A stretch of 54,071 nt of DNA, taken from contig NZ_JAQMSD010000293.1 in assembly GCF_028330525.1 (NCBI RefSeq), positions 1 to 54,071 of the forward strand, in the 5' to 3' direction. Below are positions 18,241-25,611 of the stretch, one piece after another. A program made the position numbers and the translations under genes. The notes under the pieces were generated by a model. That model had not been told where the DNA came from. It ran no database searches and saw only the letters and a program-made list of their open reading frames with translations. Position 1 is the stretch's first letter. Each line of letters begins with the position of its first letter. Source of the stretch: Spirulina sp. CS-785/01. GTDB lineage: Bacteria > Cyanobacteriota > Cyanobacteriia > Cyanobacteriales > Spirulinaceae.

Positions 18241-20222
18241 TTGTGCTTACCTCGTCGCTCGCTTTCTACCACTAATCGCCGCAAGACCTTCCTTTCGACC
18301 TTTGCAACTAAGGCATCGAGATTAATCTCTGGGGGGGCATTTTGGGTTACAGTTTGCTTGGTGGCAGATTGTGCCTGTTGCCCGGAAGGGCTGGCGTTGG
18401 GGGGATTTTGCTGTGTGGATGGGGGAGAACGAGGGACTGTTGCTTCTGTTGACTGTTTTGGGATGGGATGGGCGGTGGTGGGGGTGGATGAGTGTATTTT
18501 TTGAGTTGAGGCTATACTGTCGGCTTGGGGTTTCATGGCATGGGATAACACTAGGGTTTCGAGGGTTGGGGGGGTTAATTGTGAGTCAATCTGGATGGTC
18601 GGTAATGCAGAAATGGCGGGGTTCATTTCTGGTTCGACCTGAGTCAGAGGGGTGGTAACATCGTTGGCGGGGTGTGCGCTTTCTTGGGTTGTCGGGAAGG
18701 TTAGGGGAACGGTTGGGGGTTTGGGTTGAGAGTTAGTGGCTTTTTCAGTTGGGTTTTCAGTTAGAGTCTCAGGACGTTGGGCAAAAACGACTGGGGTTGA
18801 GGTGCTAGTTTGTAAGCTGGTGAGGTGGGGTTGTGCTAGGGCTTGTTTTTGGTCTTGGGGAGGGAAGGCTGAGACGGTATTGGCTGCTTTTTTCGGAATC
18901 ACTACAGGAGCAGGCGTTGAAGGGCCTGTGGATGGTGCTACCGTTGCAGTGGTTTCGCGGTTAGAATGGGCTGCTGGGGATGCTGGGTTGGGTGTTTCTG
19001 CAAGGATTGGAGTATCAGGAGTTATCCAGTCTAAAGGCTGGTTTTCTGTTACTGAAGCTAAAGTCGATGCAGGCCAAGAGGGTGCTATTTCAGGTGAGGT
19101 TACGGGGTTTTCTACAAGGGGATGATTCCCTTCTGGGGGGGCTGCGCGATCGCCAATAATTTCTAGATTCTGTCTAAGATTAATGAACGCTGGGCGTTGA
19201 ATCGGCGACGAGAGGGGGGTTGATGATAATTGGGGTGATGTTACCGATGTGTGGGCTGTGGGAATTGATGTCTGCGATGTGAGAGGCAGATCGCAGACAA
19301 GAGTCTCAAAAGAATCAGAGGATTGTGTTGATGTGGGAAATTCTGACGCAACCCAGGGCGATTCTGCTTTTACTGGCGTAAATACTGGGGTTAGGGAGGC
19401 AGTAGTATCGTATTTCGCTTGAATAATGCTTTCAGGTGTGGGTTGGACTGCCAATTGTAGCAAGGGGAGGTGCTGAGATTGGCTTTCTGGTTGAGTTGGC
19501 ACTAGAGGGGGTGCATCCTCCCCATTGCCTGAAACGGTTGTTTTTTCTCCTCTCTCCCCTACTTGGGAGGAGGACTGATGGGGAGATGTCTCAACGAAAG
19601 GCATTTCTGAGGGAGCATTTACTGTCTGTTGAGACGATTTTTCCTGGGGAGTTGGCACTAGAGGGGGTGCATCCTCCCCATAAACCACCGTCGTAGGGAT
19701 TTCGGGATTAGCTGGAGTTGCCGTAGCTGAATGATCCTCAAACGGTTGAACTTGAGCATCAAAGAGATTCTTTTTTGGCTGTGCAATCTCCTCAATGTCA
19801 CCTTGAGTTGCCTCAAGTTTGGCTTCAATCAGACTCTCTGTATTTCCTTGGGGGGAGGGGTTAGTGAATGGGGTTTCCGGTTGAGAAGGGGGAGAAGGAG
19901 ATATTGTTACCGGAGATAGAGCGTCAGATTCCCTTGGAGTGGTCTGAGGTTGCAGTGTTCGCGCAGCGTCCCCAGAGGGGAATCCCTTGGGGGTGGGAGT
20001 TTCGCCCTCTTCGAGTGGGGTTTGGGCGTAAACAATGGGGACTTGCTCGGTTTCCAGATTTGCGATCGCAGACCAGCGACTCATTTGTTGGTCTAACAGG
20101 GGCAGACGATTCACTAAACGCTCGTATCGCTCAATCAAACGATCTGCCATCCGGTGATTCATGATGCCAGGTTGGTTGAGTGGGCGAGTGACTCGTTGCA
20201 GTAAGCGGGAGTTAATCTTCAT
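18231..20222 (-). CDS. Long Pro/Thr/Ser-rich CIS protein with helical ends, function unknown
   Basis: A 663-residue protein. The first ~60 residues form basic helices (RLIERYERLVNRLPLLDQQM), and the last ~30 another helix (INLDALVAKVERKVLRRLV). The 550 residues between are low-complexity, rich in Pro, Thr, Ser and Gln, and likely disordered. The segment GEDAPPLVPT occurs twice. The gene overlaps both neighbours (second tube gene upstream by 4 bp, LysM gene downstream by 10 bp), so it is a true member of the CIS operon. Its place between tube and tube-end proteins, with conserved-looking ends and a long variable middle, would suit a spacer, length ruler or flexible tether. I recognise no family, and the role is open. 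Confidence 0.8.
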   Translation of the reverse strand: MKINSRLLQRVTRPLNQPGIMNHRMADRLIERYERLVNRLPLLDQQMSRWSAIANLETEQVPIVYAQTPLEEGETPTPKGFPSGDAARTLQPQTTPRESDALSPVTISPSPPSQPETPFTNPSPQGNTESLIEAKLEATQGDIEEIAQPKKNLFDAQVQPFEDHSATATPANPEIPTTVVYGEDAPPLVPTPQEKSSQQTVNAPSEMPFVETSPHQSSSQVGERGEKTTVSGNGEDAPPLVPTQPESQSQHLPLLQLAVQPTPESIIQAKYDTTASLTPVFTPVKAESPWVASEFPTSTQSSDSFETLVCDLPLTSQTSIPTAHTSVTSPQLSSTPLSSPIQRPAFINLRQNLEIIGDRAAPPEGNHPLVENPVTSPEIAPSWPASTLASVTENQPLDWITPDTPILAETPNPASPAAHSNRETTATVAPSTGPSTPAPVVIPKKAANTVSAFPPQDQKQALAQPHLTSLQTSTSTPVVFAQRPETLTENPTEKATNSQPKPPTVPLTFPTTQESAHPANDVTTPLTQVEPEMNPAISALPTIQIDSQLTPPTLETLVLSHAMKPQADSIASTQKIHSSTPTTAHPIPKQSTEATVPRSPPSTQQNPPNASPSGQQAQSATKQTVTQNAPPEINLDALVAKVERKVLRRLVVESERRGKHKWR
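19493..19681. repeat. Direct 30-bp repeat inside the Pro-rich CIS gene
   Basis: TTGGCACTAGAGGGGGTGCA followed by TCCTCCCCAT occurs at about 19493-19523 and again at about 19651-19681. The two copies encode the repeated GEDAPPLVPT segment. Near identity at DNA level points to recent internal duplication. Confidence 0.75.
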
Positions 20223-20698
20223 TGTTTTTGCACCTTTTGTTCGTAAATCCCGCGATGCACCAATTCCATGCGCTCAAAGGCCACTTCTGTTCCTGTACTG
20301 GCATTGAGTGGCGGGCCTTCCCAAGCGACAGGATAGGCTCTAGAAACCCGCCACGCCATTACATCAGATTGCTGGCTGTCTTTGAGAATGATGGTGGCAT
20401 TTTGCAGGCGAATCTTACCACGAGTGACATCTTGATACCATTTCCACAAATCATCTCGGTCGCTTAAACCCCGAATCAGCACTAAGTTGGGATAGTCCAT
20501 GTGTTTAGGAAAACGGTGGACGCGGTGATTCATCCCCCCTTCAACATAGTCTTCTAGCTCCAATCTGCCACTCAATCCCATAACTTCAGAAAACCCCCCC
20601 ACAGTCAGACCATTGATCTCTACTGTAAAGTTAAATGGCATATAAGGATCACGATTTTTTTCGGAATTTTGACCGCTTTGTTGCTGAAACTGTGCCAT
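20219..20698 (-). CDS. CIS inner tube protein (gp19-like), copy 2
   Basis: About 159 residues from the chosen ATG (MAQFQQQSGQ...); the frame runs 8 codons further up to 20722, so that start is also possible. The conserved tube-protein core is clear: YMPFNFTVEINGLTVGGFSE followed by VMGLSGRLELEDYVEGG, and near the end VAWEGPPLNASTGTEVAFER. Proteins of this family (Afp1/Afp5, T4 gp19) stack as hexamers into the inner tube. Two tube genes are present in the locus; this one, next to the tube-end genes, more likely makes the first ring above the spike (Afp5-like). Confidence 0.9.
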   Translation of the reverse strand: MAQFQQQSGQNSEKNRDPYMPFNFTVEINGLTVGGFSEVMGLSGRLELEDYVEGGMNHRVHRFPKHMDYPNLVLIRGLSDRDDLWKWYQDVTRGKIRLQNATIILKDSQQSDVMAWRVSRAYPVAWEGPPLNASTGTEVAFERMELVHRGIYEQKVQKQ

Positions 20699-20763
20699 GG
20701 TTAGATCATTTCCTCCATTCATACATCTGGAGACAACGCTGAATGCTTACAGGGGAACAGGAG

Positions 20764-20940
20764 TTATTTTTTGTCTGCATTTTTATTAATTTTTTCATTA
20801 ATTTGGGCGACTTGAGTTACCCATTTTTGACGCTCCCAATGCTCCATGTTCATAACATTGTTGTAAGACCAATGGAGATGATAGGAAAGATAAGCTACCT
20901 CCTCAAGCAGACGTTGGTGGGGGTAGCAGACTACTCCCCC
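20764..20940 (-). CDS. DUF6760-like small CIS ORF without a start codon, in the -1 frame after the tail-assembly gene
   Basis: Reading the minus strand from 20940 gives 58 codons to a TAA at 20764-20766. The translation contains RLLEEVAYLSYHLHWSYNN, VMNMEHWERQKWV and TQVAQINEKIN, which fits the DUF6760 family found beside tail-assembly genes in CIS loci. No ATG, GTG or TTG occurs in this frame between the upstream in-frame TGA and the conserved region. The frame is -1 to the preceding tail-assembly gene, whose last codons are ATG GGG GAG TAG. Slippage by one base on the GGG codon would fuse the two into a ~180-residue protein. A lost base in the G run would have the same effect. A CTG at 20910 is a weak alternative start. 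Confidence 0.75.
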   Translation of the reverse strand, partial: GGVVCYPHQRLLEEVAYLSYHLHWSYNNVMNMEHWERQKWVTQVAQINEKINKNADKK

Positions 20941-21305
20941 ATAGTAGCCGTTTCCACTTCAAATTCACCGTTACAGTGAGGACAAGCGACCCGAAAACGG
21001 GTATGTCCATTTTGATTAATCCGTTGATAAAAGTCTTGTAGATAGGCTAAGTCTCCTGAAAACAATTCCTCAATAATTTTGGTATTGAGTTGATTAATAG
21101 TCCCTAACCTCGTGATGACTCTCGCTAGGAGAATAATCACGAGGTAGCCTGAATTTCTTTGTACTCTCGGATCGCGCAAAGGGGTAATTTCATCGACGGC
21201 TCTAGAAAGCCGCATCACTCCTTCACGATGAAGTACACCTTCGGCATCTAAATAACCGTGGGGTAGTGTAAAAGGAAATTCAGTTTGATGCATTTTTAAC
21301 TCCAC
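20931..21305 (-). CDS. CIS tail-assembly (tape-measure chaperone-like) protein
   Basis: A 124-residue protein with LPHGYLDAEGVLHREGVMRL near the start, helical middle segments (GYLVIILLARVITRLG) and a C-terminal CPHC motif in VACPHCNGEFEVE. It matches the phage tail-assembly proteins that follow the tube gene in CIS loci. In phages the gene at this place (gpG) makes a second, longer product by -1 frameshift, and here a -1 frame ORF begins exactly at its end. The start codon overlaps the stop of the tube gene by one base. The CPHC pair, single in this protein, could bind metal only with a partner. Confidence 0.82.
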   Translation of the reverse strand: MELKMHQTEFPFTLPHGYLDAEGVLHREGVMRLSRAVDEITPLRDPRVQRNSGYLVIILLARVITRLGTINQLNTKIIEELFSGDLAYLQDFYQRINQNGHTRFRVACPHCNGEFEVETATMGE

Positions 21306-21745
21306 TAACCGATACTTACACCCTCATGAACCAATTCGAGGGATTCAATGGCCACTTCACTCGATGTGGCGTTGAATTCCGGGCCACTCCAGTTCGTTGG
21401 CCAGCAGTTTTCTAAGTTCCAGCGCATTTTTTCGTCGCCTTTGTCGTCGGCTAAAATGATGGAAACATTACGACGTTCTGTTTCGCCATCGAGGAGTTTA
21501 CATTGCCATTCCCAGAGTTCTTTGTTGTCGGTAATGCCCCGTTGCAGGCTAATATTCCCGTGACTATTTAACCCTGGTAATTGTCGTTGGGCGAGGTTTT
21601 TATCCGTGCCTTCTCGATAAGTTCCGGCTTCCCGTGTACTGCTCAAACCACTGCATTCCCGAAAACCAGCATGAACAATACCGTCCCATTCAACCCAAAA
21701 ATTATAACCGCTATAAGGATCGTGGGTGTCTTTGATATTTGGCAT
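21305..21745 (-). CDS. CIS inner tube protein (gp19-like), copy 1
   Basis: A 146-residue tube protein: DPYSGYNFWVEWDGIVHAGF, ECSGLSSTREAGTYREGTD and the C-terminal NATSSEVAIESLELVHEGV show the usual core. It follows the sheath genes and precedes the tail-assembly gene, the place of the main tube protein (Afp1-like) in many CIS operons. The stop codon is coupled to the next gene by a one-base overlap. It is clearly diverged from the second tube protein 0.6 kb downstream, so the duplication is old. Confidence 0.92.
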   Translation of the reverse strand: MPNIKDTHDPYSGYNFWVEWDGIVHAGFRECSGLSSTREAGTYREGTDKNLAQRQLPGLNSHGNISLQRGITDNKELWEWQCKLLDGETERRNVSIILADDKGDEKMRWNLENCWPTNWSGPEFNATSSEVAIESLELVHEGVSIG

Positions 21746-21781
21746 GAGAATTATCTCCTAATAATGCAGTAAATTAACACA

Positions 21782-22966
21782 CTAAGCAAAGGTAACGCCG
21801 CTACTTCCATGAACGAGGGAAATAACGATAAATTCTGCCGGGGTTGTGGGAGCGATGCCGACTTCAGCGATGACTTGACCTAAGTCTCGCACGGCAGGAG
21901 GATTGGTTTCGGCATCACATTTAACGTAAAAGGCGGCTTCTGGGTCTTCCCCTTGGAGCGCACCTTGTTCCCACAAAGATTCACAATAAACGGCGATCTC
22001 GCGGGAGAGGCGAATCCATAGGGCGGAGTTGTTGGGTTCAAAGGCAACCCCGGCGAGGTTTTGTTCAGCCCACCGCAGTATGGTTGCAATCAGACGGCGC
22101 ACGCTGACATATTGCCAACCCGGAATGGAACTGACGGTGCGGCTTCCCCAGACTCGAATGCCCCGACTGCGAAAACTCCGAATGGAGTTGATTCCTGGCC
22201 CGGCTTTGACGTTGAGGGTTTCCCAGTCGCGATCGCGCAGGGTAAGGCTCAAGTCGAGAACCCCGTTGAGGATGTAGTTGGCCGGGGCATGGTGAACTCC
22301 TTTTTCTCGGTCGTTGCGGGCGTAAACTCCGGCAATGTGACCGCAGGGAGGAATGGGTTGAGAAACCTTTTCGACCATAATCCAGGGGGCATAAATCGCG
22401 CCGTTGTCACCGATGAGTTGCTGACGCTGTTGGCTCAGTTCCTCAAGGTTGCTGGTGTTGTAACTATCGAGGATGGCAAAGCGATCGCCCATTCGATCGC
22501 AATGTTCCAACACTAGGGTTTGCAGTTGCCTCATGACTAGACGAGAAGCTGTCTGCATGATGTCGGGGACGCAAACCAAGTCAATGCTATCAAGGGATTC
22601 AAGGGTTTGTAAGCCTTGGCGTAACCGTTCGACGGTCAAGGATGGGGTTGGTTCTCCCTCTCCCCATAGCAGCAAGATATAACAAAGTTGCCCGCCATTC
22701 TCAAAAAACCCTTGGACGGCTTGGGTTAAAAACAAACTCGCAGCCCCAAACTGCCGCAGAAATTGCGGCCAAAGGGTGAGGGCTTGAGGTTGTCCGATGA
22801 GGTCTTTTTGGGTCGATCCCTCTGCTGCAAGACCCAAAAAGACCGGAATCCCTGTGGTCAAGCCTTCGCGGGGGAGAGACGCGATTGCGCTTCTGGATAC
22901 ACCAGGGGCTGTTAAGGAAAAATCGTTAAAAGGTTGCACGAATCCGTTGGGGGAGAGAAGGGACAC
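21782..22966 (-). CDS. CIS sheath protein, copy 2
   Basis: A 394-residue tail-sheath protein. It has the typical core GHIAGVYARNDREKGVHHAP, the C-terminal INSIRSFRSRGIRVWGSRT and FYVKCDAETNPPAVRDLGQV. The protein starts at a different N-terminal arm from copy 1 (RSAIASLPREGLTTGIPVFL) and lacks its Pro/Thr-rich insert. In CIS, one sheath paralogue forms most of the contractile sheath and others make the first or last rings. It begins 5 bp after the first sheath gene ends. Confidence 0.93.
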   Translation of the reverse strand: MSLLSPNGFVQPFNDFSLTAPGVSRSAIASLPREGLTTGIPVFLGLAAEGSTQKDLIGQPQALTLWPQFLRQFGAASLFLTQAVQGFFENGGQLCYILLLWGEGEPTPSLTVERLRQGLQTLESLDSIDLVCVPDIMQTASRLVMRQLQTLVLEHCDRMGDRFAILDSYNTSNLEELSQQRQQLIGDNGAIYAPWIMVEKVSQPIPPCGHIAGVYARNDREKGVHHAPANYILNGVLDLSLTLRDRDWETLNVKAGPGINSIRSFRSRGIRVWGSRTVSSIPGWQYVSVRRLIATILRWAEQNLAGVAFEPNNSALWIRLSREIAVYCESLWEQGALQGEDPEAAFYVKCDAETNPPAVRDLGQVIAEVGIAPTTPAEFIVISLVHGSSGVTFA

Positions 22967-22970
22967 AGGC

Positions 22971-24245
22971 TTACTGCTGAGTTTCCGTCACGATTTGAGT
23001 GAGACGGAAAATGACAAATTCTGCGGGTTCGATGACAGCCACACCGATTTCGGTAACGACTTGCCCTAACTTCCGCACGGCCATGGGGTTGGTTTCGGCA
23101 TCACATTTCACGAAGAAGGCTTCTTGGGGTGTGGTGCCAAATAACGCCCCTTTACGCCATTCGTTGGTGAGAAAGGCGGAAATATTCCGGCGAATTCGCG
23201 CCCATAGTTCGGGGGTGTTAGGTTCAAAGACAACCCATTGAGTTCCTTCATCAATGGATTCCCGCAGGTAGTTAAATTGACGGCGAATATTGATATATTT
23301 GAAGTCAGGGTTGTCTTTGCCTGCACCAAGGGTGCGTGCGCCCCAAACCCGAATATTGCCGTTCAGGTTGCGGATACAGTTCACTCCCACTTGGTTGAGG
23401 GGTTCTTGCTTAATTTTACTAATGGCTTTTTTTAAGCCCATTGCCCCTAAAATCGGTTCGTTGGCGGGGGCTTTATGTACACCGCGTAGACTATCGACCC
23501 GGGCATAAATTCCGGCAATATGACCGCTTGGGGGGACGAATTTTAACCCATTACTAATGGGGTCAAACACTTGAACCCAGGGAAAGTAAAGGGCGGCATA
23601 ATCGGAGTTACCGGGGAGTTTTTCGTTACCCGGTTCGAGTTCCCTGAGTGTAATGTTTTCTTCGGTGTCTAAGATAGCAAAGCGATCGCTGGTTGAACGA
23701 CAGTGAATGTCGAGTTGGGCGAGGGTGGATTTTGTGGTGACACCAGGGGCGGCGACAATGGCAATTTCGTCGATGGCTTCAAATGCTTCTAGGGCGAGGT
23801 CAATGTCCTGTTCCGCCGCCACCCAGACGACAAAACAGCGTGTGCCGCCGTTACGGAAAAACCCATAAACGGCATGAGCGAGGGTGTTTTGTCCGGGGTG
23901 GTTGGAAAATTCGCCAAAGTTTTCTTTAAATTCGCTGAAGTTGGTGCAGAGTTTGACTTCCCCGGCTTTGGCTGAGGTCATGGCAACCACTTCGTTTTCG
24001 GCGTTTTTCTGATCCGACATCACCACGCGATACTGGTCATTCCCTGGCTCAAAGTTGCCTTTTTGGGCGAGGGTGGAGGGGGTTGTCGCTTCGGTGGGCT
24101 CTGCTGGGGCGGGTGGAGTCGTTTCACCTGCGTTCAGTGAGATAATTCCGATAAAACCTGCCGTGCTAGTACCAACCCCAGCGATGGGTGCTAGTCCAGA
24201 TGGGACTTCTTCGACGTAAACGCCGGGGGATAGATAAGTAGGCAT
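22971..24245 (-). CDS. CIS sheath protein, copy 1
   Basis: A 424-residue sheath protein opening with the standard N-terminus MPTYLSPGVYVEEVPSGLAP. It continues with AVYGFFRNGGTRCFVVWVAA, GHIAGIYARVDSLRGVHKAP, NIRVWGARTLGAGKDNPDFK and FFVKCDAETNPMAVRKLGQV. A Pro/Thr/Ala-rich stretch (about residues 40-60) is inserted early. The N- and C-terminal arms that mesh neighbouring subunits are present, so this is the best candidate for the main sheath. It begins a close-packed run of genes down to the gp25 gene. Confidence 0.95.
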   Translation of the reverse strand: MPTYLSPGVYVEEVPSGLAPIAGVGTSTAGFIGIISLNAGETTPPAPAEPTEATTPSTLAQKGNFEPGNDQYRVVMSDQKNAENEVVAMTSAKAGEVKLCTNFSEFKENFGEFSNHPGQNTLAHAVYGFFRNGGTRCFVVWVAAEQDIDLALEAFEAIDEIAIVAAPGVTTKSTLAQLDIHCRSTSDRFAILDTEENITLRELEPGNEKLPGNSDYAALYFPWVQVFDPISNGLKFVPPSGHIAGIYARVDSLRGVHKAPANEPILGAMGLKKAISKIKQEPLNQVGVNCIRNLNGNIRVWGARTLGAGKDNPDFKYINIRRQFNYLRESIDEGTQWVVFEPNTPELWARIRRNISAFLTNEWRKGALFGTTPQEAFFVKCDAETNPMAVRKLGQVVTEIGVAVIEPAEFVIFRLTQIVTETQQ

Positions 24246-24408
24246 TCTCCTTGTTCCTTTAATTGAGGATAATTGTTATATTGCAGACCAAGATTCTTGG
24301 CGTAGGGGCAATTCAGGAATTTTCCCTACAGTTCGGTTCTGATCATGATTCACCGGATTTCCTATTAGGCCATAGGGAGCGATTCTTCAAGAGGCTTCGC
24401 CAACGCAA

Positions 24409-24624
24409 CTAGCCGATCATTTCATGACGGGGTGGGGGCGATCGCGCCCCGCACCAAGATGAAGGCAACCCGAGTAGGCCGGTTATCAGTCGTTCCATGA
24501 ATAAATCCGGGGCTTGGTCAATTTTCACGGTGACATGGGATAATCCCTGTTTGCTGATAACATCTTGGGTCAAACTAGCTAAGGCAATGGATAGGCAACT
24601 TTGGGTTCGTTGGAGTCGGTTCAT
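24409..24624 (-). CDS. Possible small hypothetical protein in the CIS locus
   Basis: A 71-codon frame between the cap gene and the first sheath gene. The first ~55 residues look protein-like and partly helical (CLSIALASLTQDVISKQG, LFMERLITGLLGLPS), while the last 16 come from a HIP1-containing stretch and look arbitrary. It starts right after a block of 15-bp tandem repeats. I recognise no family; it may be a real short gene or a remnant. Confidence 0.35.
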   Translation of the reverse strand: MNRLQRTQSCLSIALASLTQDVISKQGLSHVTVKIDQAPDLFMERLITGLLGLPSSWCGARSPPPRHEMIG

Positions 24625-24640
24625 TTTCAGCTCATCAGAT

Positions 24641-24720
24641 CGAGATTAGGAGAATCGAGATTAGGAGAATCGAGATTAGGAGAATCGAGATTAGGAGAAT
24701 CGAGATTAGGAGAATCGAGA
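24641..24720. repeat. 15-bp tandem repeat, five copies
   Basis: The unit CGAGATTAGGAGAAT is repeated five times without change from 24641 to 24715, followed by a partial CGAGA. The block overlaps the last codons and stop of the DUF4255 cap gene and lies just upstream of the 71-codon frame. On the minus strand each unit holds CTCCTAAT, so the array presents repeated TAA stops in one frame. Confidence 0.9.
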
Positions 24721-25284
24721 CAATTGCGGGCGATGTTCGAGTACCAGAGGGACTTCTTCTGGGTCTTCGGTTCGAGGAACAGGGATTGTCACCGTACAGT
24801 GCAGTGACACTTTGGGAAGCCCTCCTAGTGCTTGCCAGATTTCCCCAGGGTTTTTTATGCCGGGTTGTAAGGAAGTTAATAAAACAGGACAGATGGGGTC
24901 TTGGAGACTGCCTTGGAGTAAATCATCCGGTAATACTGGGCGACGCAGCAACAAACGCATAATCCGGCTTAAAATATGATGCTCTTGTTGGGGATCATCA
25001 CCACTGCTCCAAGCGGTAATTAAATAAGAACAATCGACGCGAGCAGGGGGTTGGGTTTTAATCGCTGTGCCGTTGTCTTGGCGTTGCATCCTCCACTCTC
25101 GATTACGCCGTTCTAAGTTTTCACGTACATCATAGAGAAAGAGATTAATCGCAGGTGTTTGTTGGATCGCGTCCTCTACTGGCAGGTCAAAGCTAATGGC
25201 GACCTGAGTTTCGCCGGAGTTTTGTAATTCTGGGAGTTCGTGGTGCAAGAAAGCTCTGAGACTGCTGTCGAGATCGTCCAACAT
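24706..25284 (-). CDS. CIS tail terminator/cap protein, DUF4255 (Afp16/Pvc16 type)
   Basis: A 192-residue DUF4255 protein: it starts MLDDLDSSLRAFLHHELPE, continues with ISFDLPVEDAIQQTPAINLF and VDCSYLITAWSSGDDPQQEH, and has HHILSRIMRLLLRRPVLPDD. This family caps the distal end of the tube and sheath in Afp/PVC-type particles and is a hallmark of CIS of the extracellular lineage. The stop codon lies in the first unit of a 15-bp tandem repeat, so the C-terminus may have been reset by the array. It follows the small coiled-coil gene by 4 bp. Confidence 0.9.
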   Translation of the reverse strand: MLDDLDSSLRAFLHHELPELQNSGETQVAISFDLPVEDAIQQTPAINLFLYDVRENLERRNREWRMQRQDNGTAIKTQPPARVDCSYLITAWSSGDDPQQEHHILSRIMRLLLRRPVLPDDLLQGSLQDPICPVLLTSLQPGIKNPGEIWQALGGLPKVSLHCTVTIPVPRTEDPEEVPLVLEHRPQLSRFS

Positions 25285-25288
25285 GGTT

Positions 25289-25546
25289 TTATTCCTCCAA
25301 GGATGAGGTGAATGGGGGGGGTGAATGATTGAGAGAGAATGGTTCCGGGGGTGGGGGCGGAGAATCTAAATTGTCCCTTTCTTGGGCGATTGCCAATTCT
25401 TCTTCTAATACCTGAATCGCTCCCCCAATCCGCAGTAAAGTCTCCCGTAACGTGAGGGTTTGGGCTTCAAGATTCGCCAAAACCTTCTGCCCGGACGCAT
25501 ATTCTTGTTTTAGGGCTTGAAGTCGATGATGTAGTTGCTGTTGCAT
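25289..25546 (-). CDS. Small coiled-coil protein of the CIS locus
   Basis: An 85-residue protein: residues 1-58 are a coiled coil (LHHRLQALKQEYASGQKVLA, then ETLLRIGGAIQVLEEEL), and the rest is a Pro-rich tail (SPPPPPEPF). Small proteins of this form, with a conserved LLRIxGAIQxL block, are common next to fibre genes of phages and CIS. The function is unknown; a fibre chaperone or linker is a guess. Stop and next start are 4 bp apart (cap gene), so it is in the operon. Confidence 0.65.
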   Translation of the reverse strand: MQQQLHHRLQALKQEYASGQKVLANLEAQTLTLRETLLRIGGAIQVLEEELAIAQERDNLDSPPPPPEPFSLNHSPPPFTSSLEE

Positions 25547-25611
25547 GGCTGCAAAAAATACGCTTAGTCAGTTGGGAGTGACTCCGGAAGATTACTATTG
25601 GCTTTCAGAGG

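Noticed and set aside
20743-20979. 78-codon plus-strand frame in the CIS locus
   Set aside because: It lies opposite the DUF6760-like ORF and the end of the tail-assembly gene, and its composition is not protein-like.
24641-24720. CRISPR-like array
   Set aside because: The repeats are 15 bp, directly adjacent, without spacers; there are no cas genes.
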